Positions 1 to 7,288 of a DNA stretch of 11,706 nucleotides are shown here, piece by piece; within the stretch, counting starts at the first letter, position 1, and every line of letters starts with the position of its first letter. A program made the position numbers and the translations under genes. The DNA is from Bacteroidales bacterium (lineage in GTDB: Bacteria > Bacteroidota > Bacteroidia > Bacteroidales > Bacteroidaceae): positions 1 through 11,706 of the forward strand of contig JAUNIV010000042.1 of NCBI GenBank assembly GCA_030523385.1, given 5' to 3'. The notes beneath the pieces are model-generated. The model was not told the origin of the DNA, made no database searches, and saw nothing but the letters and a program-made list of their open reading frames with translations.

Positions 1-63
1 ATTCGGGAAGTGTTTTTACCCATTTGGGATAGTCTTATAGGTGTTAAATTGGACTGTTTTTTA

Positions 64-71
64 TAACTTTG
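64..71 (+). promoter_or_regulatory. Bacteroidales -7 box for the HTCS gene
   Basis: TAACTTTG matches the TAnnTTTG -7 element of the Bacteroidetes primary sigma factor. It ends 23 bases before the ATG at 95, so transcription would start around 75-78. No TTTG is seen at the usual spacing of about 19 bases upstream; the nearest TTTG is at 23-26. The box lies inside the open frame that begins with GTG at 41, which argues against translation from that GTG. Confidence 0.65.
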
Positions 72-94
72 CAGCATCACCTAATGCTAATACG

Positions 95-3000
95 ATGAGA
101 AAGATTTTATTCTTCATTATGCTGTGTCTGACAATCGGTGCAAATGCACACGACAGGCTGATGTTTAGAAACCTTGATGTCCGTTCCGGAATTTCGGACA
201 ACTATGTACAGTCTATCTTGCGCGACCGTTATGGCTTCATGTGGTTTGCCACGCTCAACGGGCTGAACTGTTATGATGGCTACCGGTTCAAGAAATACAC
301 CATTACCCAATTCGGGTCATATAACAATGACATGGAATTTATTACCGAAGATGCAGATGGGCATATCTGGATCAAAGGGCCTGTCAGTTATTATAGGTAT
401 GACCGCGAACAAGACAAACTGGAAGATGACCTGCAACCTGTGTTGAACGGATATGGCATTGCCGGAGAGGTGGGATTCCTGACTGTCGATAAAGATTACA
501 ATCTTTGGTGCGTCGTAGCAGATACTTTGTATTATTACGATTTCTCTCAAAGAAAATTGTGTACATTCTCTTTGCCTAAGAAAAAGAAGGTGGAACAATT
601 GGCCTGTCGGTCGGCATGTGCCTATGTACTCTTTTCGGATGGAGAGATAGCACGTATAGATCTCGAATCGCAAACTATTGTCGCCGAAACGCGCAAGATA
701 CTCCGGCCCGGTTTGCGCTACACCTTATATATAGACACCATAGACAGGCTTTGGTTTTACGCTTCGCATACTTCCGGTCTGCAATGTTATGGCATGAACC
801 CAAAACAATGGATCAGCTATATCGGGCAGCAGGAATTGGCAAGTGCTTTGATTACTACCGTGATGGATGATGGAAACGGTAACCTGTGGATTGGTACTGA
901 TGACAAGGGTATTTATGTCAGCTTCAACAAGGAAAAACAACTGGTATGGATGAACAAACAACCGAACAATCCTTTTTCATTGGCAGACAATCACATCAAC
1001 TGTTTCTTCAAAGACAACCGGAATACCATGTGGGTAGGGACGGGCAAGCAGGGAGTGTCTTTTGCTTGCTTGAATGACATCGCTTTCAGCACTCACCTGT
1101 TGCCGGGACAGGAAGACGTGAAATGCTTGCAGGAAGACAAGGAAGGAAACCTGTGGTTGGGATTCGATGGGGAAGGGCTGGCATGCCAAAAGGTAGGACA
1201 GGATTCGTACACTCGTTTCAGGATGAAAGAGCATGCTATCCCTTCCGACTTGATTATTTGTTCCTGTCTGGATTCTCGTGGCAGGATGTGGTTTGGCACG
1301 TATGGAGGAGGGGTATTCTATGAACAGGGAGGAAAGTTTGTACCTTTTCATTATGACGAGCCCCATAGCAAGGATGCCCCCTTGAACGATGTCCGGAGGA
1401 TTGTGGAGGATGAAAACGGTACTCTTTGGTTCGGAACTTTTGTCAAAGGATTGTATGCCATGGATGCCGAAGGCAATTTTGCGGCATATACGATGGATTC
1501 GTCCATCCTTCGGACAGGCAGCATCATGGATTTGGCCTATTCGGGTGGGCGCAACCTCTATGTAGGAACCAGTAGCGGACTATATGCCATAGACATCTAT
1601 AGCCGGAAGATTGTTTCATTGACCGGAAATAAAGCCGGAACACAATCATTCCCGGATTCTTATGTCAACTGTTTGTTTCGCGACAGCCGTGGACTGCTGT
1701 GGATAGGCGCCCGTAACGGAATGAACGTGTTGGATGAGCAGAAAGACGAGATTGTGCAACTGACAACAGAAAACGGACTTTCGCATAATTGCATTCGCGC
1801 CATAGCCGAAGACAAATATGGAAATCTTTGGGTGACCACCGATTGTGGGATAACCCATGTTGTGGTGACCGCCGATTCTGAAAAGGCTTTATCGTACGTA
1901 TGCCATCCTTATTTTGAAGAAGACGGTGTCGGCTCCATGACTTTCAATACCCATGCCATTACGTGTGACAAACAAGGGGAAATCCTGATGGGAGGAATCG
2001 GACGTTATCTGAGGGTCACTCCCAAGTCAGCAGGATTTTATCGGCAGGCTGCCCATTCCGTTGTCTTTACCGGACTGATATTGGCAAACCGGAAGATGGA
2101 AGTCGGTTCGCACACTTCCGACGGGCGTGTATTGTTGCAGAAAAACATCCAGTTGCTGGATGAAATCACGCTGGATTATTCCGACCGTAACTTTGCCCTG
2201 GAAGTATCTTCCATGGATTATTTGAATCGACACAAGCTACAATTTGCTTATCGGCTGGACCGAAAAGGAGAATGGGTGAGACTGGAAGGGAATCGCATCC
2301 TTTTCAATCGTTTATCTTCCGGCACGTTCCGCCTTTCAGTAAAAGTGTATGAGCCGGACGGCTGTCAAGACAATCCGGTTTCCTCATTGGTTATCCACAT
2401 CCGGCCTCCTTTCTGGCTTTCGCCGATGGCTTATGTCGCTTATCTCCTTTTCGTGGTGGCTCTCTTTTTACTCATATTGAGGAGTGTGCATTTGAAGCAC
2501 AAACGCCTGATGAAGCAACAAAGGCATGAAATGGAAATAACCCAACAGCACGAAATGGATGAAGCCAAGATGCGTTTCTTTACCAATGTCAGCCACGACC
2601 TCCGTACTCCGCTGGCTCTGATCATTACTCCGCTCGAAAAACTGTTGTCGTCCGGAGTGCCGCAGAATTTAAAAAAAGATTTGGAATTGATGCACCGCAA
2701 TTCCGTTGCACTGCTGAATGAAGTCAATCAGTTGCTTGATTTCCGGAAGTTAGACAAACAGAAGGCCCAGTTGTCCTTGTCTTATGGTAATCTGGCAGAT
2801 TTTGTAAAGGAGACGTGCGGAGCTTTCAGTGAACTGTCCATGAAAAACGGCATCCATTTGGAGTTGGTTCTGAAAGAAACGGACATCAGCATGTCTTTCG
2901 ACAGGAACAAGATGCAGCGTATCCTGCTTAACCTATTGTCAAATGCCATCAAATATAATAAAGCGAACGGAAGCGTACTTGTGACTGTAAGCAAGGTTTC

Positions 3001-4087
3001 TACGCCGGAAGGAGAGCAGGCAAGCATACAGGTGGCAGACACCGGAATCGGAATAAAGAACAAGGAGAAGGTGTTTGACCGTTTCTTCCAAGAACAACAT
3101 GCCACAGGCACATACGTAGGCAGTGGCATCGGTTTGCATATTGTAAAAGAATATGTGACACTCCATGGAGGTACGGTCAGTATCACCGATAACATGCCCG
3201 AAGGCAGTATCTTTATCCTCACTTTCCCCCTTATCGGGAATGCAGAACAGAATGTTCCTTCGGAAAAGGAGACTTCTGTACTTCCTGCAGAATACCTTCC
3301 GGTTGAAAAGATACAGGAGGACGGAAAGCAGACGGATGGAAATACTTCCATCTTGATTGTGGAAGACAATGATGACTTCCGACATTTCCTGACAGGTTGC
3401 CTGGCAGAACATTTCAAGGTATTGGAAGCCTCGAACGGCAAAGAAGCCCTTGAAATATTGTCGCAAGAACCCGCGCAAATGGTCATCAGCGATGTGATGA
3501 TGCCGGTAATGGATGGTATGGAGTTGTGTCATGCCATTAAGACCGACATCCGTTTCTCGCATATTCCGATCATTCTGCTTACAGCGCGTACAGCCGAAGA
3601 GCATGTGTTGAGCGGACTGAAAGAAGGTGCAGACGACTATGTGACCAAGCCGTTCAATCTGGAGATTCTGCTGATACGTATCAACAAGATATTAAGTTGG
3701 ACACAGAACAACCATAAGAAATTCAAGACAGTAGATGTTTCTCCGTCCGAGATAACCATTAGTTCCTTAGACGAACAGTTGATGGAAAAGGCTATCCGGA
3801 TAGTTGAAGAAAACATGGACAATTCGGAGTTTTCCGTAGAAGAACTTAGTGCGCAGATTGGACTCAGCAGGAGCAGCCTGTACAAAAAACTGATATCCAT
3901 TACCGGAAAGTCTCCGTTGGAGTTCATGCGGATTCTTCGTCTGAAGAGAGGCAAACAACTGTTGGAGAAAAGCCAGCTTAGCATTTCGCAGGTTGCTTAT
4001 CAAATAGGTTTCTCTCCCAAACAGTTTGCCAAATATTTCAAAGAAGAATTTGGATGTTTACCGTCTGAGTATAAGAATAGGACCTGA
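95..4087 (+). CDS. Hybrid two-component system sensor/regulator (HTCS, AraC-type output)
   Basis: A one-protein signalling system of 1330 residues that senses a periplasmic ligand and binds DNA. Residues 1-18 form a signal peptide ending ANA. Residues about 20-650 are a beta-propeller sensor with repeated Reg_prop motifs (LWIGT, MWVGT, LWLGF, MWFGT, LWFGT, LWIGA), followed by a Y_Y_Y domain near 690-770. One membrane segment spans about 776-798. The kinase has H834 in SHDLRTP, an N-box with N950, DTGIG at 982-986 and GSGIG at 1009-1013. A receiver follows with phosphoacceptor D1133, T1163 and K1185, then an AraC helix-turn-helix at about 1227-1327. All catalytic residues are intact and the length is usual for the family. 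HTCS proteins normally control neighbouring polysaccharide-utilization genes, but none is visible here, so targets probably lie left of the window. I chose ATG 95 over GTG 41 because it gives a clean signal peptide and lies downstream of the promoter. Confidence 0.95.
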   Translation: MRKILFFIMLCLTIGANAHDRLMFRNLDVRSGISDNYVQSILRDRYGFMWFATLNGLNCYDGYRFKKYTITQFGSYNNDMEFITEDADGHIWIKGPVSYYRYDREQDKLEDDLQPVLNGYGIAGEVGFLTVDKDYNLWCVVADTLYYYDFSQRKLCTFSLPKKKKVEQLACRSACAYVLFSDGEIARIDLESQTIVAETRKILRPGLRYTLYIDTIDRLWFYASHTSGLQCYGMNPKQWISYIGQQELASALITTVMDDGNGNLWIGTDDKGIYVSFNKEKQLVWMNKQPNNPFSLADNHINCFFKDNRNTMWVGTGKQGVSFACLNDIAFSTHLLPGQEDVKCLQEDKEGNLWLGFDGEGLACQKVGQDSYTRFRMKEHAIPSDLIICSCLDSRGRMWFGTYGGGVFYEQGGKFVPFHYDEPHSKDAPLNDVRRIVEDENGTLWFGTFVKGLYAMDAEGNFAAYTMDSSILRTGSIMDLAYSGGRNLYVGTSSGLYAIDIYSRKIVSLTGNKAGTQSFPDSYVNCLFRDSRGLLWIGARNGMNVLDEQKDEIVQLTTENGLSHNCIRAIAEDKYGNLWVTTDCGITHVVVTADSEKALSYVCHPYFEEDGVGSMTFNTHAITCDKQGEILMGGIGRYLRVTPKSAGFYRQAAHSVVFTGLILANRKMEVGSHTSDGRVLLQKNIQLLDEITLDYSDRNFALEVSSMDYLNRHKLQFAYRLDRKGEWVRLEGNRILFNRLSSGTFRLSVKVYEPDGCQDNPVSSLVIHIRPPFWLSPMAYVAYLLFVVALFLLILRSVHLKHKRLMKQQRHEMEITQQHEMDEAKMRFFTNVSHDLRTPLALIITPLEKLLSSGVPQNLKKDLELMHRNSVALLNEVNQLLDFRKLDKQKAQLSLSYGNLADFVKETCGAFSELSMKNGIHLELVLKETDISMSFDRNKMQRILLNLLSNAIKYNKANGSVLVTVSKVSTPEGEQASIQVADTGIGIKNKEKVFDRFFQEQHATGTYVGSGIGLHIVKEYVTLHGGTVSITDNMPEGSIFILTFPLIGNAEQNVPSEKETSVLPAEYLPVEKIQEDGKQTDGNTSILIVEDNDDFRHFLTGCLAEHFKVLEASNGKEALEILSQEPAQMVISDVMMPVMDGMELCHAIKTDIRFSHIPIILLTARTAEEHVLSGLKEGADDYVTKPFNLEILLIRINKILSWTQNNHKKFKTVDVSPSEITISSLDEQLMEKAIRIVEENMDNSEFSVEELSAQIGLSRSSLYKKLISITGKSPLEFMRILRLKRGKQLLEKSQLSISQVAYQIGFSPKQFAKYFKEEFGCLPSEYKNRT

Positions 4088-4090
4088 CTT

Positions 4091-4771
4091 TTAGCGCATA
4101 CATTGCAGTATATACCCTTTCTTTTTCAAAGAAACAATGGTAATGCTTTGGTCATCTTCTAAAATCCTACGCAGGTATGTTATCTGGACATTTAGTGCCA
4201 ATGAGTTCGCGTTGCTGTCGTCTCCCCAAATGGTTTTGAGGATATGTTCCCTTTCTACCATGGTGCCGATGTTTTGTGACAGTAACAATAAGATATCCGT
4301 CTGCCTGACAGTCAATGTGCGGGATACTCCATTATAGGTGACACGAGACAGGTTGCTGTCGAATATCGTTTTCCCGATAACGAACCGTTGCTGTATTTCT
4401 ACGGTCCTGTGTCTGAAGCGTTCTTTTATCTTTTCAATCAGTTCCTCCGGATAAAAAGGTTTGGGTATGTAGTCGTTCCCTTTCAGGCTGAATCCTTTCA
4501 GTCGGTCGTCCTTTTCAGTCCTGTCGGTCAGAAAGAATATCAATACTTTCTGATCAATCTCCCGAATGCGTGCTGCCAATTCAAATCCGTTCATCTCCGG
4601 CATGTTTATGTCCAGCAGAATCAGGTCGGGGCGAGTGGCATTGAAAAGTTCCCATCCGACTACACCGTTATTGGCGTAGGTCACGTTGTACCCCTCTACT
4701 TCCAGAAACCTTTTCAAGAGCATCGAGTTTTTCAGGTCATCATCTACCAATAGTATATGTATATAATCCAT
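4091..4771 (-). CDS. OmpR/PhoB-family response regulator
   Basis: A 226-residue response regulator, the expected partner of the kinase encoded just upstream. The receiver domain covers residues 1-118: the acidic pocket is D10-D11, the phosphoacceptor is D54 in LLDINMP, the switch threonine is T82 and the conserved lysine is K104 in PKP. A winged-helix DNA-binding domain covers about 126-226. Its start codon shares one base with the kinase stop (TAATG), which indicates an operon and probable translational coupling. Its stop codon faces the HTCS stop across only 3 bp. Members of this family bind as head-to-tail dimers to direct repeats with an 11-bp period, and a candidate repeat lies at 6288-6307. 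Target genes are inferred from position only. Confidence 0.95.
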   Translation of the reverse strand: MDYIHILLVDDDLKNSMLLKRFLEVEGYNVTYANNGVVGWELFNATRPDLILLDINMPEMNGFELAARIREIDQKVLIFFLTDRTEKDDRLKGFSLKGNDYIPKPFYPEELIEKIKERFRHRTVEIQQRFVIGKTIFDSNLSRVTYNGVSRTLTVRQTDILLLLSQNIGTMVEREHILKTIWGDDSNANSLALNVQITYLRRILEDDQSITIVSLKKKGYILQCMR

Positions 4772-6225
4772 TATTGAGGTAATTTAATTGTAACGACAGT
4801 GCCGGTGCCTTCTTCGCTGTGAATCTCTACGGAACCTTTGTGGGCAGATACCAGTAGCTTGACGTATGATAATCCCAACCCCATCCCGGGTATATCTCTA
4901 TTGACAATGGTGTGGCTACGGAAGAACTTGTCGAACACATATTTGCATTCGGATTTGGGTATTCCGAAACCGTTGTCTTTTACGGATATGGTGATGGATT
5001 CGTCTTCGTTTTCGTCATAGCTTATTTCAATGGTCACTTTGTTCCCAGAATATTTAACGGCATTCTCCAACAGGTTGTTGATGACATTGGCCATGTGTAT
5101 CTTGTCGGCAGTCAGCATGACCTTCGTGTCGGATACGATACTTATGGAAACATCCTTTTCAGCCGGAATGCTTAACTTTCTTATGCACTCTTCAATCATT
5201 TCGTGGAGATTGAAGGCCGACAGCGAAAGCGAAATCTCTGCAACATCTATGAATGTAAGATCCCGCATTTTCGAGAAATAGGAAGACAGGTTGTCGAGTT
5301 CGTTGCAGGCATCGGATATGATGGATTCCCTATCTTCCCGGTCTTGCATCAGTTTTTCGTTGCGCATGTATGATATATACATTTTCAATGTTGAAACCGG
5401 GCGTTTCAGTTCATGAATCATGGTGTGGATGAAATCCCGGCGCAGTTCTTCTATCTTACGCTGTTTCCGAATTGTCACAATTTGGGTGATAAGGCATATA
5501 ATCAATAAGATGGACAAAACAAGAGACACTATCAGTGTATTCAGCATTTTCATGATGATGGGAGATAGCCCGAAAGCAAGAGTGACATGTATAATCTTTC
5601 CGTCCAGAATATCGTATGGATAGGATACGGTCATTTCGTTCTTTAATATGGAAGGATGAACAGACCGTGTCGGAGTCCATATCATGGAATCGGATTGCCC
5701 GATATCGGTTCTTTTGACTTCGATACCTCTTCTTGTTAGCAATGAGTCAATGGCAGCCATGCGGAAGGAGTGACAGGCATTTACCTTGAAACGTTCCAAC
5801 GCATCGTACACATCGTTCTTCTTGTTTCTGTTATCATCAATCTCGAACGTATATTGGGTTATCCCGTCCGGCATCTGTCGTCCATGGATACCGGCTATGT
5901 CGTCCGGCTCGATACTATCCTTTATCATGTATTTGTTCCTATTCACAACATATACATCAAAAGTCGTAGTCGTTGTGCTGACATGGCAAGTGTCTGAGGC
6001 CATTTTAATCTTCCAATTCGTCAGGATGCTGATGTGAGGATCCGGAGTTGCCCGACGCATTTCATAATCTTCCTGCATCACGTCCAGAACCGTATGATAC
6101 AGATGTTCTTCGTAATCGTTCAAGGCATCCTCGTACCGGTAATACAGCCAATAACATTGCAGTGAACAGAAAGCTATGATCACTGCAATGGTGAACCAAT
6201 GCAACGCTTTAATTTTCTTTTCCAT
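4771..6225 (-). CDS. Membrane sensor histidine kinase
   Basis: A 484-residue inner-membrane kinase with two transmembrane segments, at about residues 10-29 and 227-250. They enclose a periplasmic region of roughly 195 residues that I do not recognise and that should carry the signal specificity. The cytoplasmic part has the phosphoacceptor H271 in HELKRP (the more usual form is HELRTP), an N-box in NNLLENAVKYS with N388, DNGFG at 417-421, FDKFFR at 431-436 and GMGLGL at 447-452, all intact. No HAMP domain is evident between the second membrane segment and H271. The ATG at 6225 is preferred over an in-frame ATG at 6243, because a -7 box lies between them and MEKKIKALHWF is a normal start for a membrane kinase. 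The kinase is the first gene of the operon with the response regulator and is divergent from the GLPGLI gene. Confidence 0.93.
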   Translation of the reverse strand: MEKKIKALHWFTIAVIIAFCSLQCYWLYYRYEDALNDYEEHLYHTVLDVMQEDYEMRRATPDPHISILTNWKIKMASDTCHVSTTTTTFDVYVVNRNKYMIKDSIEPDDIAGIHGRQMPDGITQYTFEIDDNRNKKNDVYDALERFKVNACHSFRMAAIDSLLTRRGIEVKRTDIGQSDSMIWTPTRSVHPSILKNEMTVSYPYDILDGKIIHVTLAFGLSPIIMKMLNTLIVSLVLSILLIICLITQIVTIRKQRKIEELRRDFIHTMIHELKRPVSTLKMYISYMRNEKLMQDREDRESIISDACNELDNLSSYFSKMRDLTFIDVAEISLSLSAFNLHEMIEECIRKLSIPAEKDVSISIVSDTKVMLTADKIHMANVINNLLENAVKYSGNKVTIEISYDENEDESITISVKDNGFGIPKSECKYVFDKFFRSHTIVNRDIPGMGLGLSYVKLLVSAHKGSVEIHSEEGTGTVVTIKLPQ

Positions 6226-6229
6226 AAAG

Positions 6230-6237
6230 CAAAAGTA
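6230..6237 (-). promoter_or_regulatory. -7 box of the kinase-regulator operon
   Basis: Read on the minus strand, TACTTTTG fits TAnnTTTG. Only four bases (CTTT) separate it from the ATG at 6225, so transcription would begin at or within a few bases of the start codon. The message would then be leaderless or nearly so. No TTTG is present at the usual -33 spacing; a T-rich TTTG lies 35 bases further upstream. Confidence 0.5.
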
Positions 6238-6287
6238 ATTCATTTATTCCACATAAGGAGGCTGCCGTGAGGCAAAAAAGACGCTGC

Positions 6288-6307
6288 GTAATAATTTAGT
6301 AATAATT
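6288..6307. promoter_or_regulatory. Candidate response-regulator operator: GTAATAATT direct repeat, 11-bp period
   Basis: GTAATAATT occurs at 6288-6296 and again at 6299-6307, so the two 9-bp units have an 11-bp period, one helical turn. OmpR/PhoB-family regulators, the type encoded at 4091-4771, bind repeats of this spacing. The centre of the repeat is about 62 bp from the plus-strand -7 box and about 64 bp from the minus-strand -7 box. Two further GATAAT units follow at 6319-6330. AT-rich sequence makes chance repeats more likely, so the operator role is inferred. Confidence 0.4.
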
Positions 6308-6355
6308 GCCAATGTTTGGATAATGATAATATTTCTCGCTGTGTCCCATCCCTCA

Positions 6356-6363
6356 TAACTTTG
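6356..6363 (+). promoter_or_regulatory. -7 box of the GLPGLI/outer-membrane-protein operon
   Basis: TAACTTTG matches TAnnTTTG exactly and ends 23 bases before the ATG at 6387. Only a weak TTTC at 6332-6335 lies near the usual -33 position, as might be expected for a promoter that needs an activator. The 14 bases ATAACTTTGCAGCA are identical to those at the HTCS promoter. Confidence 0.65.
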
Positions 6364-6386
6364 CAGCAATCAAAAACACTATCTAT

Positions 6387-7277
6387 ATGAAAAAGTTATC
6401 TTTTATTCTTGTTTGGAGCATATATGCCTTCTCTGTGGGCTTTGCTCAGAATACTCAGTTTTCCATTGTCAACGTAGGGAATAGAATGATTGTGAACTCC
6501 GACAAGCCGGTAGAACAGAAAGAAATCGGAGTGGCGGTCATGGAGTTCATGTATGATTACAGTTACCTCTGCGACACAGCCGATGTGGCATCTGCTGTTA
6601 CCGACCGGATGATTCTTCAGGTGGGTCACGGATTGTCTAAGTTCTCAAGTTATCGGGCAATGCAGATAGATTCTTTGCTACGGACTTCCACTGCCGATCA
6701 GATCAAGGCTGACCCTGCCCGCTATGTGGGCGGAGAGACATTCTCCGTTTATAAGAACTACCCGTCGGGCAAATTCACTACCATAGACAAGATTGCGACG
6801 GACTGGTTCCTTGTAGAAGAACCTGTCCCGACGCAAGAATGGACCATGAGCGATGAAACGAAAGAAATACTCGGCTATAAATGCCGCAAGGCAACCTGTG
6901 ATTTCAGGGGAAGAAAATATACGGCTTATTTTACGGATGAAATCCCCGTGGCCGATGGTCCCTGGAAGTTTGGTGGGCTACCGGGATTTATCATGCAGGT
7001 GACGGATGCTGCCCATCATTATTTGTTCGTCTGTGTCGGCATCCGTTCTGATGCAAACCGTCCGATAACCATGCCCGAAGTTCCATTCAATCGGACATCC
7101 CGTGTCAAGTTCTATCAGACTAAATACAAATATGACTGCAATCCGGCAGCCTATTTAGAAGCGGTCAGCGGAATCAAAGTGACCATAACTACCCCCGACG
7201 GACAACCTCGTACGGACTTGACTGCATCCAATCGCCCCACTTACGAATATATTGAAACTGATTGGCGTAACTATTGA
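6387..7277 (+). CDS. GLPGLI family protein, secreted
   Basis: A 296-residue protein of the GLPGLI family, a Bacteroidetes-specific group named for its best-conserved motif and without a settled biochemical function. The motif appears as GLPGFI at residues 197-202, preceded by the typical stretch GYKC (C166), a second cysteine C171 in KATC, and EIP...GPWKFG at 185-196. Residues 1-20 form a signal peptide ending GFA before Q21, with no lipobox cysteine, so the protein should be periplasmic or exported further. Its length is usual for the family. It is the first gene of a probable two-gene operon, with the next ATG 11 bases after its stop, and shares a control region with the divergent kinase-regulator operon. 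Pairing with a carboxypeptidase-regulatory-domain outer-membrane protein suggests a joint envelope role; this is inference from context. Confidence 0.92.
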   Translation: MKKLSFILVWSIYAFSVGFAQNTQFSIVNVGNRMIVNSDKPVEQKEIGVAVMEFMYDYSYLCDTADVASAVTDRMILQVGHGLSKFSSYRAMQIDSLLRTSTADQIKADPARYVGGETFSVYKNYPSGKFTTIDKIATDWFLVEEPVPTQEWTMSDETKEILGYKCRKATCDFRGRKYTAYFTDEIPVADGPWKFGGLPGFIMQVTDAAHHYLFVCVGIRSDANRPITMPEVPFNRTSRVKFYQTKYKYDCNPAAYLEAVSGIKVTITTPDGQPRTDLTASNRPTYEYIETDWRNY

Positions 7278-7288
7278 AAAAGTATTCG

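Noticed and set aside
1..66. Plus-strand frame open from base 1 to a TAA at 64-66, and a minus-strand ATG at 23-21, as pieces of neighbouring genes.
   Set aside because: Both are too short to distinguish from chance, and they are mutually conflicting. The left neighbour cannot be determined.
41..94. GTG at 41 as the start of the HTCS gene.
   Set aside because: The extension would include the -7 box and place 18 unconvincing residues before an otherwise perfect signal peptide starting at 95.
2782..3604. Long minus-strand open frames (234 and 221 codons) opposite the HTCS kinase and receiver domains.
   Set aside because: They overlap a clearly conserved coding region, overlap each other, and show no recognisable domain. 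They are antisense shadows.
6226..6243. ATG at 6243 as the kinase start.
   Set aside because: The six added codons contain the -7 box; the ATG at 6225 gives a usual N-terminus for this kinase type.
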